A stretch of 64,000 nucleotides of DNA from Bog-473 sp963736525. Its GTDB lineage: Bacteria; Actinomycetota; Acidimicrobiia; Acidimicrobiales; RAAP-2. A model generated the notes under the pieces. It saw only the letters and a list, made by a program, of their open reading frames with translations. It did no database searches and was not told the DNA's origin. This document shows, piece after piece, positions 52,035-59,960 of the stretch. Location of the stretch: NCBI GenBank assembly GCA_963736525.1, contig CAVTPF010000010.1:248001-312000 (forward strand), given 5' to 3'. How positions within the stretch are numbered: position 1 is the first letter of the stretch; each line of letters opens with the position of its first letter. Both the position numbers and the translations under genes were made by a program.

Positions 52035-54083
52035 TCAGGACCTTCCCGCCGCGTGCAGCACGCACTGGGCCATGGCGAGAGGATCGCTGCGCGCAGCCGG
52101 CGCGGCGGCCGCACTCCGGCACAGGGCCAGGGAGGCACCGATCGCGGGCGTGCTCGGCGCCCTCCCCGATTGCAGCGCCCACACCCACGCGCCGTCCTCG
52201 TACGCCGGTGCCATGCCCAGGGCCATCGTGAAGAAGCCCGACGCGTACACCGGGTTCCGGCTGGTGCCGGCGATCACCAGCTCGCCCACCTGCCACTCCT
52301 GCAGGGCGTGGCGTACGGTGGCGAGCTGAGCCGGGGTCCCCGCCGGTTCGGCCGCCAAGCCGGCGCTGAGGTCCGTCATGATCCTCCGCGCCGATCCCGG
52401 CGGCCCCTGCTGCACGGGCCGCCCGAGCGCATTGGGCGTCTTGAGCGCCGCACCGGCCAGGCGGAAGTGCATGCCGTCGACGGCCTGCCAGAGCATGGGC
52501 TGGCTCGAGCCCGAGACGGCGAAGGGGATGGTGGCCAGCACGGTCCCGGCCGGGAGGGCCGGGGCCGCCGAGCGGAGGTAGTGGGGGATCTGCACCGGCA
52601 CGACCCGCAACGGCAAGCCGAACGTGACGAACACCGGCACGAGCGCCACGACGGCCACCAGCGCGGTGGCGGTCGCAACCACGGCGCGTCGCCGAGTCGC
52701 CATCCACGAGCCTCGCCGGCGGTGCGCCACGTAGAGGGCGTCGAGGCCGAGCGCGAGCATGAACGCGACGAAGAGCGCCAGGAAGGGAGCGAACTGGTCG
52801 GGCAGGATCTCGTCCAGCAGGGGCAGCTTGGAGAGGTCGTTCCAGGGCAGCCACAGGTGAGCCAGCCAGGAAGGGGCGCTCATGGGATGGGGACCGAGGG
52901 CGAGCCAGAAGGTCGCCGCGGCCAGCCAGACCAGCAGCCAGGTGAGCGGGCGGCGGCGCGCCGCCACCACGGACGCCAGGGTCGCCAGCGCGACGCCCCC
53001 GCCGAGGTAGTCGGGCGGCGGTCCGTTCCGGCCCAGGTAGCCGCCGAAGCGCACGTAGTCGTTGGCGAACGCCGCGTACTGGCCCGGCTCGAGCACGCCG
53101 GAGAACGGAAGGCCCGTGAGCGGGGCGATGGCGAAGAGCACCCCGGTGACCGCCTGGGGGCCGGCCAGCCCGAACCAGACCGGGTAGGCGAGCAGCACCG
53201 CCGTCACCACTGCCCCCAGGCCGAGCGCACGAACGGCGTGGGCGGAGCGGACCCGCACCTGGCGCCAGCCGACCGCCACGACGGCGAGGAGCCCGAGTGC
53301 GGTCAGCAACAGGCACATGACACCCACCTCCGGAGAGATGAGGAACTGCGCCACCAGCAGCGCGGCCAACAGCAGACCGTCGCGGCGCGCCGAGTGCACC
53401 TGGCGGATCACGATCTCATGCATGGTCGTGAACAGGAACGGCGGGATGACCAGCACCGTCATCGAGACGTGGCCGAACATCAACGACGTCACGATGGCCG
53501 ACGAGTAGCCGTACACCAACGCGCCGGGAATCGCCCCGGCCTTCCAGGTGACAAGCGGACGGATGGCCGCGAAGCACCCCCACGCGCTGAGCGCGGGTGC
53601 CAGGGTCAGCGCCACGTTCGTCGCGGTGACCGGGCCGAACGCCCACGTCACCGGGGCCAGCACCACACCGACCAACGTCCCCGACGTGTTCGACAGCAGG
53701 TTGGCCCCGTCGGGGACGTTGACCGCACCGCTGAAGAAGAGGCTGTGGAGGTGCGCCATGGCCCAGGCGGGCCACGCGGTGAACCACACCTGCTGGGCGG
53801 GGTCGCCGCACCCGCACGTCAGCGTGGACGAGGGATGGCCGGACCACACGTGCCACCACAGCGCGACCGCGGGGATGGCGAAGAGGGCGAGGGCCCCGAG
53901 GTGGAAGCCGGCGGTGCGCAGGGTCCTCCCCAGCCTGCCGCGGCCCGCGTGTGCCCGTGCCGGTGAGGGTGAGGAGGGCTCGCCGACGTGCTCCGGCCGC
54001 TCGGGCTCCGTCCGCTCGGGCTCCAGGGCGGTCGGCGAGGTGTCGTACGTCACGTCGGTCGACACATCGATGCCGCTCGTCAC
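52035..54083 (-). CDS. Large multi-span membrane protein, possible GT-C-type glycosyltransferase
   Basis: Protein of 682 residues from GTG 54083. A Glu/Pro-rich tail of about 55 residues is followed by about ten membrane helices (LGALALFAIPAVALWWHVW, LFVAFMLALGLDALYVAH and others). The first external loop GCGDPAQQVWFTAWPAWAMA has an acidic residue before the aromatic stretch, as in the paralogue at 36371. The C-terminal soluble part shares LPAGTVLATIPFA and LWQAVDGMHFRLAG with that protein. The start is placed by a -10 box 8 bases upstream; the open frame begins 14 codons earlier. Function unproven; lipid-linked sugar or mannosyl transfer is possible. Confidence 0.68.
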   Translation of the reverse strand: MTSGIDVSTDVTYDTSPTALEPERTEPERPEHVGEPSSPSPARAHAGRGRLGRTLRTAGFHLGALALFAIPAVALWWHVWSGHPSSTLTCGCGDPAQQVWFTAWPAWAMAHLHSLFFSGAVNVPDGANLLSNTSGTLVGVVLAPVTWAFGPVTATNVALTLAPALSAWGCFAAIRPLVTWKAGAIPGALVYGYSSAIVTSLMFGHVSMTVLVIPPFLFTTMHEIVIRQVHSARRDGLLLAALLVAQFLISPEVGVMCLLLTALGLLAVVAVGWRQVRVRSAHAVRALGLGAVVTAVLLAYPVWFGLAGPQAVTGVLFAIAPLTGLPFSGVLEPGQYAAFANDYVRFGGYLGRNGPPPDYLGGGVALATLASVVAARRRPLTWLLVWLAAATFWLALGPHPMSAPSWLAHLWLPWNDLSKLPLLDEILPDQFAPFLALFVAFMLALGLDALYVAHRRRGSWMATRRRAVVATATALVAVVALVPVFVTFGLPLRVVPVQIPHYLRSAAPALPAGTVLATIPFAVSGSSQPMLWQAVDGMHFRLAGAALKTPNALGRPVQQGPPGSARRIMTDLSAGLAAEPAGTPAQLATVRHALQEWQVGELVIAGTSRNPVYASGFFTMALGMAPAYEDGAWVWALQSGRAPSTPAIGASLALCRSAAAAPAARSDPLAMAQCVLHAAGRS

Positions 54084-54091
54084 TGTCAACG

Positions 54092-54097
54092 AGCGTA
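54092..54097 (-). promoter_or_regulatory. -10 box TACGCT of membrane protein gene
   Basis: Minus-strand TACGCT lies 8 bases before GTG 54083; a TTGACA directly after it lies in the spacer and is not a -35. Confidence 0.5.
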
Positions 54098-54162
54098 CCG
54101 CCGGGCCCCGCCGAACCCGGGCCAATGAATCCGGGCCGATGAACGTGCCGGCGCTGCATTCC

Positions 54163-54168
54163 TATGAT
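54163..54168 (+). promoter_or_regulatory. -10 box TATGAT of flavin oxidase gene
   Basis: TATGAT ends 7 bases before GTG 54176. The ATG inside this box (54164) opens the longest frame but is probably part of the promoter rather than the start. Confidence 0.6.
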
Positions 54169-54175
54169 CCTCGCC

Positions 54176-55297
54176 GTGCCCGTCGAACGCCGCTGCATCG
54201 TCGTCGGGGCAGGGCTGCTGGGCCTGGCCGCAGCGTGGGCGCTGGCACGGCGGGGCTGGCGGGTCGCGGTCCTGGAGGCTGCCGGGTCGGTCGGCCATGA
54301 TCGATCGGGTTCGAAGGGTGACGCGCGCATCTTCCGCTTGGGCTACCCCGACCCCGTCTTCGTCGACATGGCGCTGCGCGCCCGCGACCTCTGGCGCGAG
54401 CTGGAGTCGGCCGCGGGTCGCCGGCTCCTGCACCCCACCGGGCAGGTCACCCTCGGCGACGCCGCGTCGCTCGACGCGATCGCCGCCGCACTGGCATCGG
54501 CCGGCGCACCGGCCGAGCGACTCTCGGCGCAGCAGGCGGCCGCGCGGTTCCCCGGGGTGGCGACCCGAGGGCCGGTGCTCTTCGAGCCCGAATCGGGCGT
54601 GCTGGCGGCCGACCGGTGCCTGCGCGCCCTCCGTGACACCGCCGACTTCGCGCTGCACACCGGCGTGGAGGTGACCACGATGCGCCAGCGGCGCGACTCC
54701 GTCACGGTCACCACGACGGGCGGGCACGCGTTCGACGCCGACGTCCTCGTCGACTGTGCGGGGCCGCGCGCACTCGCGCTGCTGGGCCTCGAGGCCCCCC
54801 GGGCCGCTCTCCCCTCGGTCCCCCAGGTGGCCTACTTCCGACCGGCCGCCGGCGCGCTCCGGGACCGGCCACCGGTCTTCATCGAGTGGGGCGACGACAT
54901 GGTCTATGGCCTGCCCGTGCCGCAGCAGGACGCGCGTGGCGGGCTGTACAAGGTGTCGCACCACACGGTCGGGACCGTCCTCGAGGGGTTCGACCCGGTC
55001 GACCCGGCGCCGTTCGCCGACGACCCGGCGCTGCTCGCCCTGCTGCGAGGCGCGGTCCGTCGCCTGCTGCCCTCGCTCGATCCCGAACCGGTCGGCACGG
55101 AGCGTTGCGTGTACGACAACAGCCCGGACACGGATTTCGTTCTCGATCGCGTGGGACAGGTGGTCGTCGGCTGCGGCACCAGCGGGCACGGGTTCAAGTT
55201 CGGCCCGCTGCTCGGCGACCTCCTGGCCGACCTGGCCGAGGACGCCGAGCCCGCCGTCGACCTCGGACGCTTCCGCCTCGACCGGGTCTCGCCGTGA
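54176..55297 (+). CDS. FAD-dependent amine oxidase, monomeric sarcosine oxidase-like
   Basis: Flavoprotein of 373 residues of the DAO/MSOX family, oxidising a secondary or N-methyl amine with oxygen and releasing hydrogen peroxide. The FAD loop CIVVGAGLLGLAAAWALARRG is at the N-terminus, followed by HDRSGSKGDARIFRLGY. Near the C-terminus, ERCVYDNSPDTDFVLDR holds the Cys that binds FAD covalently in MSOX relatives, and GCGTSGHGFKFGP completes the flavin site. The substrate is not deducible. The gene is divergent from the membrane protein gene, and its start is set by the promoter. Confidence 0.86.
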   Translation: MPVERRCIVVGAGLLGLAAAWALARRGWRVAVLEAAGSVGHDRSGSKGDARIFRLGYPDPVFVDMALRARDLWRELESAAGRRLLHPTGQVTLGDAASLDAIAAALASAGAPAERLSAQQAAARFPGVATRGPVLFEPESGVLAADRCLRALRDTADFALHTGVEVTTMRQRRDSVTVTTTGGHAFDADVLVDCAGPRALALLGLEAPRAALPSVPQVAYFRPAAGALRDRPPVFIEWGDDMVYGLPVPQQDARGGLYKVSHHTVGTVLEGFDPVDPAPFADDPALLALLRGAVRRLLPSLDPEPVGTERCVYDNSPDTDFVLDRVGQVVVGCGTSGHGFKFGPLLGDLLADLAEDAEPAVDLGRFRLDRVSP

Positions 55298-55323
55298 GCG
55301 CCGGTGCGTCCGCGGGTGACGGG

Positions 55324-55329
55324 TAGGTT
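55324..55329 (+). promoter_or_regulatory. -10 box TAGGTT of DUF1697 gene
   Basis: TAGGTT ends 6 bases before GTG 55336. Confidence 0.55.
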
Positions 55330-55335
55330 GCGCAC

Positions 55336-55875
55336 GTGCCCCGCTACGTCGCCCTGCTGAGGAGCGTCAACGTGGCCGGCCACGGGCGCATCACCATGCA
55401 GGAGCTGCGGTCGTCCTTCGAGGGCCTCAGGTACACCGACGTCACGACCTACATCCAGACCGGGAACGTGCTGTTCTCGACGGGATCGAAGAGCCAAGCC
55501 GGCATCGCTGCGGCCGTCGAAGAGCGTCTGGCGGAAGACTTCGGGGACTCGCCCGCTGTCATCCTGCGCAGCGTGCCCGATCTGCTGCGCATCGGCGGTG
55601 CCAGCCCCTACGCCAAGGCGGGCGCCGACTCGTCCCGCCACCATGTGACGTTCCTGGCCACGACGCCGGCCCCGGCGACCCTTGCCGCCCTGACGCTGCC
55701 TCCCAGCGGGCGAGACGACCTCGTCGTCGACGGGACGGAGATCTACGTCCACACGCCCGACGGGTATGCCGGCACGAAGTACACGGGAACCTTCTTGGAG
55801 CGCCGGCTGGGCGTCGTGAGCACCACGAGGAACTGGAACACGGTGAGCAAGCTCGCCGCGCTCGCCGGCCGCTGA
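55336..55875 (+). CDS. DUF1697 family protein
   Basis: Protein of 179 residues matching DUF1697 throughout: MPRYVALLRSVNVAGHGRIT, YTDVTTYIQTGNVLFST, a central segment ending in RHHVTFLATTPAP, and the C-terminal TEIYVHTPDGYAGTKYT with RNWNTVSKLAAL. The family is widespread and uncharacterised, about 180 residues, cytoplasmic. It stands as a single gene between boxes of its own and of the next operon. Confidence 0.9.
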   Translation: MPRYVALLRSVNVAGHGRITMQELRSSFEGLRYTDVTTYIQTGNVLFSTGSKSQAGIAAAVEERLAEDFGDSPAVILRSVPDLLRIGGASPYAKAGADSSRHHVTFLATTPAPATLAALTLPPSGRDDLVVDGTEIYVHTPDGYAGTKYTGTFLERRLGVVSTTRNWNTVSKLAALAGR

Positions 55876-55894
55876 GCCGGGAAGGGTGCGCCCG

Positions 55895-55900
55895 TAGGAT
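55895..55900 (+). promoter_or_regulatory. -10 box TAGGAT of Fic/Doc-like bicistron
   Basis: TAGGAT ends 6 bases before GTG 55907. Confidence 0.55.
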
Positions 55901-55906
55901 CGGATC

Positions 55907-56098
55907 GTGCCCAGCAACGACGATGGAAACGGGGACGGGAAGGTGGGCGGGCGGGCGGTGCCGCGGCCTCCGGCAGCGCCGGGTCGGCCGACGCTCGACT
56001 CGGCTGTGCGCCGTCGCCGGGCCGACCGGGCCTTCTACCTCCGGCTGGCGGGCGCCATCCGCCAGAACGAACGGGCACTCGAGCGGTTGCAGCGGTGA
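55907..56098 (+). CDS. Small basic protein upstream of Fic/Doc-like gene
   Basis: Protein of 63 residues. The first 30 are Gly/Pro-rich and probably disordered; the rest is one predicted basic helix (SAVRRRRADRAFYLRLAGAI then RQNERALERLQR). It has no family I recognise. Its TGA overlaps the GTG of the Fic/Doc-like gene, so the two are co-translated. Size, position and coupling resemble an antitoxin in front of its toxin. There is no Phd-like DNA-binding domain, so this is only a suggestion. Confidence 0.6.
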   Translation: MPSNDDGNGDGKVGGRAVPRPPAAPGRPTLDSAVRRRRADRAFYLRLAGAIRQNERALERLQR

Positions 56099-56550
56099 AC
56101 CCGGACGCCTCCTTCCTCCGCACCGAGCCCGAGACGGTGCGCACCCTGGAGCTGGCCGACTTCCTGCTGATCGCCGAGGCCGTGCTGGAGATCCCGGCGA
56201 AGCGCATCGCAGAAGAATCGAGCCTCCACCTGGCGGACTCCGCGCTCCATGCACCCTTGGCCTGCTACGGCGGGGAGGACTTCTACCCCGAATTCGCGAC
56301 CAAGGCTGCCGTGCTCTGCGCCCACCTGGTCAAGAACCACCCGCTGAAAGACGGCAACGCGCCCGTCGCGCTCATCGCCACCATTGAGTTCTGCCTGCGC
56401 AACGGCCACCCCTGGACCGCTCCACCCGGCGACGAGGACGGCGAGGTCACGGCCGTCCGCCTCCTCGAGCTGGCGGCCGCCCCTTTGACCGAGCCGACCG
56501 TCACCGAGCTGGCGGCCTGGATCGGCGATCGCATCGGCCACCCCAGCTGA
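56095..56550 (+). CDS. Fic/Doc-domain protein with altered active-site motif
   Basis: Protein of 151 residues, the size of Doc toxins. ELADFLLIAEAVLEIPAKRI and the ALHAPLACYGGEDFYPEFAT segment match the Doc helical core. The Fic motif HPLKDGN is at residues 82-88, but continues APVAL instead of the usual KRTAL/GRTxR. The His, Asp, Gly and Asn are kept and the phosphate-binding basic residue is lost. Canonical Doc phosphorylates EF-Tu, and Fic enzymes transfer AMP. With this change activity may be lost or different. GTG 56095 overlaps the upstream stop. Confidence 0.72.
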   Translation: MNPDASFLRTEPETVRTLELADFLLIAEAVLEIPAKRIAEESSLHLADSALHAPLACYGGEDFYPEFATKAAVLCAHLVKNHPLKDGNAPVALIATIEFCLRNGHPWTAPPGDEDGEVTAVRLLELAAAPLTEPTVTELAAWIGDRIGHPS

Positions 56551-56637
56551 GTGCCGGGACGACTGAGCGACCGGACGGCTGAGCGACCGGCGGATCCGGC
56601 GGCGCGACCGCACCGGAGGCGACCCCAGCGCCACCCG

Positions 56638-56643
56638 TAGGGT
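56638..56643 (+). promoter_or_regulatory. -10 box TAGGGT of SDR gene
   Basis: TAGGGT ends 7 bases before ATG 56651. Confidence 0.55.
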
Positions 56644-56650
56644 GGGCGCC

Positions 56651-57481
56651 ATGCGCCCTCTCCGCCGCACCTCACCCCTCCGCTACGACCAGCAGGTTGC
56701 GGTCGTCACCGGCGCCTCATCGGGGATCGGACGGGCCATCGCCCTGACGCTGGCCGAACGGGGCGCGGTGGTCGTCGGGTTGGCCCGGCGCCAGGAGCTC
56801 CTCGACGAGCTGGAGCGCGAGTTGGCACGACGTTCGCCCGGCAGCACGACGGTCGTCTGCGACGTGGGCGACGCCGACGCCCTCCGGGCGGCCCTCCGGC
56901 ACACGGAGGAAGAGCACGACCGTCTCGACATCCTGGTCAACAACGCCGGGATCGACCTGATGCTGCCGGTGCCCGGCGGCGACGACGCCACGGTGCACCG
57001 GGTCTTCGACGTCAACTTCTTCGCCGCGGTCGCCGGCACGCTGGCCGTCGTGCCGGGGATGGTCGATCGCCGGTGGGGCGTGGTCGTCAACGTGTCCTCC
57101 GACACGGTGAGGGCACCGGAACCGAGGCAGGGGGCCTACGCGGCGTCGAAGGCGGCGATTTCGGCCTTCAGCGAGTCCGTCGCTCACGAGGTCGCCGGAC
57201 ACGGGGTGCACGTCCATGTCCTCTACCCGGGTTGGGTGCCCACGGCCATGGGACTGTCGGGCAACGAGGACGGCGGGTCACTGCCCCCCAAGGCGGTGCG
57301 CCGTACGGCCCAGCAGGTGGCCACCCTCACGGCGGATCGCATGGGCGGGCCTCGCACCGACATCAACGCCGCCCGGCTCCCCCTGCTCGCACCCATCGCG
57401 CGCACAGTGGCGCCCGTCGCCTACCAGCGGGCCATGCGGCGGATGGCCACCACGGGAAGCGGCCCGAACCCTCAGAAGTAG
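56651..57481 (+). CDS. SDR-family short-chain dehydrogenase
   Basis: Classical SDR of 276 residues: VAVVTGASSGIGRAIALTLA, an Arg-rich second strand (LARRQELLDEL, NADP-type), LVNNAGIDLMLP, VNVSSDTVRAPEP with catalytic Ser, and YxxxK in YAASKAAISAF. The C-terminal helix (PVAYQRAMRRMATT) is basic. Substrate unknown. Its stop overlaps the convergent cysM end by 10 bases, so no terminator separates them. Confidence 0.87.
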   Translation: MRPLRRTSPLRYDQQVAVVTGASSGIGRAIALTLAERGAVVVGLARRQELLDELERELARRSPGSTTVVCDVGDADALRAALRHTEEEHDRLDILVNNAGIDLMLPVPGGDDATVHRVFDVNFFAAVAGTLAVVPGMVDRRWGVVVNVSSDTVRAPEPRQGAYAASKAAISAFSESVAHEVAGHGVHVHVLYPGWVPTAMGLSGNEDGGSLPPKAVRRTAQQVATLTADRMGGPRTDINAARLPLLAPIARTVAPVAYQRAMRRMATTGSGPNPQK

Positions 57482-58440
57482 ATGATCTCCTTGGCCCGCT
57501 CCGTCACCTCGTCGAGATCGCCGGTCCACGCTCCAGTGGAGAGGTACTTCCAGCCGCCATCGGCCGACATCACCACGATTGACGCCGGCTCCCCCTCCGG
57601 CAGCGAGGATGCGCACCTCACCGCCCCGGCCAATGCCGCCCCGGTCGAGATGCCGGCGAAGATCCCGACCTCGGTCAGCCGCCGGGTCCACTCGATCGAC
57701 TCCCGGGGCCGCACCACGGTCTTGCGGTCCAGCAGCTCGGCGCCCCCGAGGTCCTCGAAGATGGGCGGGATGTAACCGTCGTCGAGGTTGCGCAGGCCGT
57801 CGACCATCTCGCCCGCCGGCGGCTCGACGGCCCAGATGGAGACGGCGTCCCCCAGCTTCTCTCGCAAGAAGCGCCCCACGCCGAGCAAAGTCCCCGATGT
57901 CCCCAACCCGGCGACGAAGTGCGTCACGCCGGGGCAGTCCCGCAGGATCTCGGGTCCGGTGCCCTCGTAGTGCGCCCTCGGGTTGGCCGGGTTGCCGTAC
58001 TGGTACAAGAAGACCCATTCGGGGTGCTCCGTGGACAACGAACGGGCCATGCGCACTGCGCCGTTGGAGCCCTCCGACCCCGGTGAGTCGATGATCTCGG
58101 CTCCCCACAGCTCCAGCAGCTGGCGCCGCTCGACCGACACGTTGGTCGGCATGACCGCCTTCAGCGTGTACCCCTTGACCCGGCACACCATGGCGAGGCC
58201 GATGCCGGTGTTACCCGATGTGGGCTCCAGGAGCACCTGGTCGGGCTTGCCGGGCACCAGCACACCCGAGCGCTCGGCGTCCTCAATGAGCGACAGGGCA
58301 ACCCGGTCCTTCACGGACCCGCCGGGGTTCTGCCCCTCGAGCTTCATGAAGAGGCGCGCCGAGGGATTCGGGCTGAGCTGACTGATGTCGACGAGCGGCG
58401 TGTTGCCGATCATGTCGAGCACCGACTGGTACAGCGTCAT
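57472..58440 (-). CDS. cysM: PLP-dependent cysteine synthase, CysM type (CysO-dependent)
   Basis: PLP fold type II enzyme of 322 residues. Lys44 in NPGGSVKDRVAL binds PLP, EPTSGNTGIGLAM is the substrate loop, AGLGTSGTLLGVG the phosphate-binding loop, and SADGGWKYLSTGAW the C-terminal part. Length and neighbours match mycobacterial CysM, which uses O-phosphoserine and the thiocarboxylated carrier CysO instead of free sulfide. cysO is 19 bases upstream and mec behind it, so the pathway assignment rests on context as well as similarity. ATG 58440 is chosen since the longer frame lies over the intergenic gap. Confidence 0.93.
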   Translation of the reverse strand: MTLYQSVLDMIGNTPLVDISQLSPNPSARLFMKLEGQNPGGSVKDRVALSLIEDAERSGVLVPGKPDQVLLEPTSGNTGIGLAMVCRVKGYTLKAVMPTNVSVERRQLLELWGAEIIDSPGSEGSNGAVRMARSLSTEHPEWVFLYQYGNPANPRAHYEGTGPEILRDCPGVTHFVAGLGTSGTLLGVGRFLREKLGDAVSIWAVEPPAGEMVDGLRNLDDGYIPPIFEDLGGAELLDRKTVVRPRESIEWTRRLTEVGIFAGISTGAALAGAVRCASSLPEGEPASIVVMSADGGWKYLSTGAWTGDLDEVTERAKEIIYF

Positions 58441-58459
58441 GGCAGCAGGCTCCGAGGTC

Positions 58460-58735
58460 CTAGCCCCCGGCCACGGCCGGCAGGATGGACACCTCGGCAC
58501 CGTCGGCGACGGGCGTGTCGAGTCCCTGCAGGTACCGCACGTCGTCGTCGTCGACATAGATGTTCACGAACTTGTGCAGGGCACCGTCGTCGGTGAGCAC
58601 CTGGCCCGCCATGCCGGGGTACTCGGCCACCAGCTTGGAGAGGACCTCGCCGATGGTTGCGCCGTCCACGCTGACGGCGGCTGCACCCCCGGCATGGCTG
58701 CGCAGGACGGTCGGTAGGCGGACTTCGACGGCCAC
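58460..58735 (-). CDS. cysO: Sulfur carrier protein CysO (MoaD/ThiS family)
   Basis: Ubiquitin-like carrier of 91 residues ending in GG, the site of thiocarboxylation and of cysteine transfer. It has VEVRLPTVLRSHAGGAAAVS and FVNIYVDDDDVRYLQGLDT and ends ILPAVAGG, as expected for CysO. GTG 58735 is preceded by AGGAGGCCCC. Between Mec and CysM in the order known from mycobacteria: mec, cysO, cysM. Confidence 0.94.
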   Translation of the reverse strand: MAVEVRLPTVLRSHAGGAAAVSVDGATIGEVLSKLVAEYPGMAGQVLTDDGALHKFVNIYVDDDDVRYLQGLDTPVADGAEVSILPAVAGG

Positions 58736-58841
58736 GGGGCCTCCTCGCTGAGTGCTCTGGGGTACTCACCGGCCGCCTTGGGGCGGGTCGGATGATTGTT
58801 GACTGAACTGGTAGCGATTCTACAAGGAGCGCCCCGGGCCC
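58736..58841. other. Intergenic gap between mec and cysO
   Basis: About 106 bases with an AT-richer centre (about 58790-58825). A minus-strand TAGAAT near 58820 could serve as an additional promoter for cysO-cysM. No hairpin or riboswitch-like structure is evident. Confidence 0.35.
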
Positions 58842-59321
58842 CTACCCGGCGCCCCCGAGACCTGGGGCTTCGAGACCTGGGACCTCGAGACCTGGGACAT
58901 CGAGACCTGGGACTTCGAGACCCGGCACCTCGAGGGGCTCCTCGGTGATCCCCCCCTCCCGGATCAGGTAGCTGCGCACGACCGGGTGGATGTCCCGCAG
59001 CGAGACGAGGACGTAGTGCCAGCCCGGGTCGGTGGCCTGCGCGACGTCCGTCGGCGATGGGTAGGCGTCGGTGTGGGTGTGAGAGTGGAACACGCCCATG
59101 ATGTCGGCCCCCAGCTCCTGCGCAGCCCGGTCCACTCGCAGCATGTCCTTGGGATCTATCTCGTAGACCATGGCCGAGGCCGCCGCGTTGGGCGTCACGA
59201 AGAGGCGGGAGGCCTCGTCGCCCCCATACGGACCGACCAGGAGGCCGCACGCCTCGTCGGGCAGGCCGGCGAGGCAGTGGGCGACCATCTCCATGTAGAT
59301 GCGGCGGGACAGGCGGAGCAC
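58842..59321 (-). CDS. mec: Mec-type JAMM metalloprotease (CysO-cysteine peptidase) with VPGL repeat tail
   Basis: Zinc JAB/JAMM peptidase of 159 residues that in mycobacteria releases cysteine from the CysO adduct. The active site is visible: Glu in LPDEACGLLVG, and HSHTHTDAYPSPTD giving the two His, Ser and Asp of HxHx7Sx2D. After TEEPLEVPG the C-terminus is a run of pentapeptide repeats (xVPGL, five copies), elastin-like and probably flexible, absent from typical Mec. GTG 59321 fits the leaderless spacing. Divergent from smpB with overlapping promoters. Confidence 0.92.
   Translation of the reverse strand: MLRLSRRIYMEMVAHCLAGLPDEACGLLVGPYGGDEASRLFVTPNAAASAMVYEIDPKDMLRVDRAAQELGADIMGVFHSHTHTDAYPSPTDVAQATDPGWHYVLVSLRDIHPVVRSYLIREGGITEEPLEVPGLEVPGLDVPGLEVPGLEAPGLGGAG
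58856..58930. repeat. 15-base tandem repeat, five copies, within mec
   Basis: Units of 15 bases beginning CGAGACCTGGG at 58856, 58871, 58886, 58901 and (diverged) 58916. On the minus strand they encode the VPGL pentapeptides of the Mec tail. Period 15 keeps the frame, so copy number can change without breaking the gene. Confidence 0.9.
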
Positions 59322-59327
59322 CGATGA

Positions 59328-59333
59328 AGGGTA
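59328..59333 (-). promoter_or_regulatory. -10 box TACCCT of mec, overlapping the smpB box
   Basis: Minus-strand TACCCT is 6 bases before GTG 59321. The plus-strand TACCCT (59332-59337) overlaps it by 2 bases through the palindrome AGGGTACCCT and lies 10 bases before the smpB ATG. Confidence 0.5.
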
Positions 59334-59347
59334 CCCTCGTACCCCTC

Positions 59348-59869
59348 ATGGCCAGGGCGAAAAAGCAAATCGCCAAGCGGGCGGCCGCCCGCGAGGAGCG
59401 CAGTGGCGATCGCACCGTCGCCACCAACCGGCGCGCCCGTCGGGAGTACGAGCTCGTCGAGACCTTCGAGGCGGGCATCGTGTTGCAGGGCTCGGAGGTG
59501 AAGTCGCTCCGGGAGGGCAAGGCGCAGCTGAACGAGGCCTACGCCCGGGTGGACGGGGGTGAGATGTGGCTGTTCCAGATGCACATCCCGCCTTGGCAGT
59601 TCGCCACCGGCTTCGGCGCCCACGACCCCGACCGCAAGCGCAAGCTGCTGCTGCACCGAGACCAGATCGACGAGCTGTTGGGCAAGACCCAGCAGCAGTC
59701 GCTGACGCTCATTCCGGTCTCGCTGTACTTCCGGGACGGCAAGGCAAAGGTGCAGTTGGCCCTGGCCAAGGGCCGCCGGCTCTACGACAAGCGGAACGTG
59801 ATCAAGGCCCGCGACGCCGAACAGGAGGCCGCTCGGGCCGCCAAGGAGATGAGCCGCTGGGTCGGCTAG
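59348..59869 (+). CDS. smpB: SsrA-binding protein
   Basis: SmpB of 173 residues, binds tmRNA and brings it to stalled ribosomes. Family features: NRRARREYELVETFEAGIVL then QGSEVKSLREGKAQLNEAYA, and the basic C-terminal KGRRLYDKRNVIKARDAEQE. The N-terminus MARAKKQIAKRAAAREERSG is longer and more basic than in many relatives. ATG 59348 begins it; an earlier ATG at 59324 lies upstream of the promoter box. tmRNA follows 91 bases downstream. Confidence 0.95.
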   Translation: MARAKKQIAKRAAAREERSGDRTVATNRRARREYELVETFEAGIVLQGSEVKSLREGKAQLNEAYARVDGGEMWLFQMHIPPWQFATGFGAHDPDRKRKLLLHRDQIDELLGKTQQQSLTLIPVSLYFRDGKAKVQLALAKGRRLYDKRNVIKARDAEQEAARAAKEMSRWVG

Positions 59870-59960
59870 CGGCCGACGGGTGCCCCACCCCGTCGAGGAG
59901 ACCACTCCCAAGCCGTAGAATGGTCGGGCCGGTCAAAATGGTCGGTGACAACCCAGACCT

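Noticed and set aside
58856..58930. Regular repeats as a possible CRISPR array
   Set aside because: The period is 15 bases with no spacers, and the repeats are in frame within mec.
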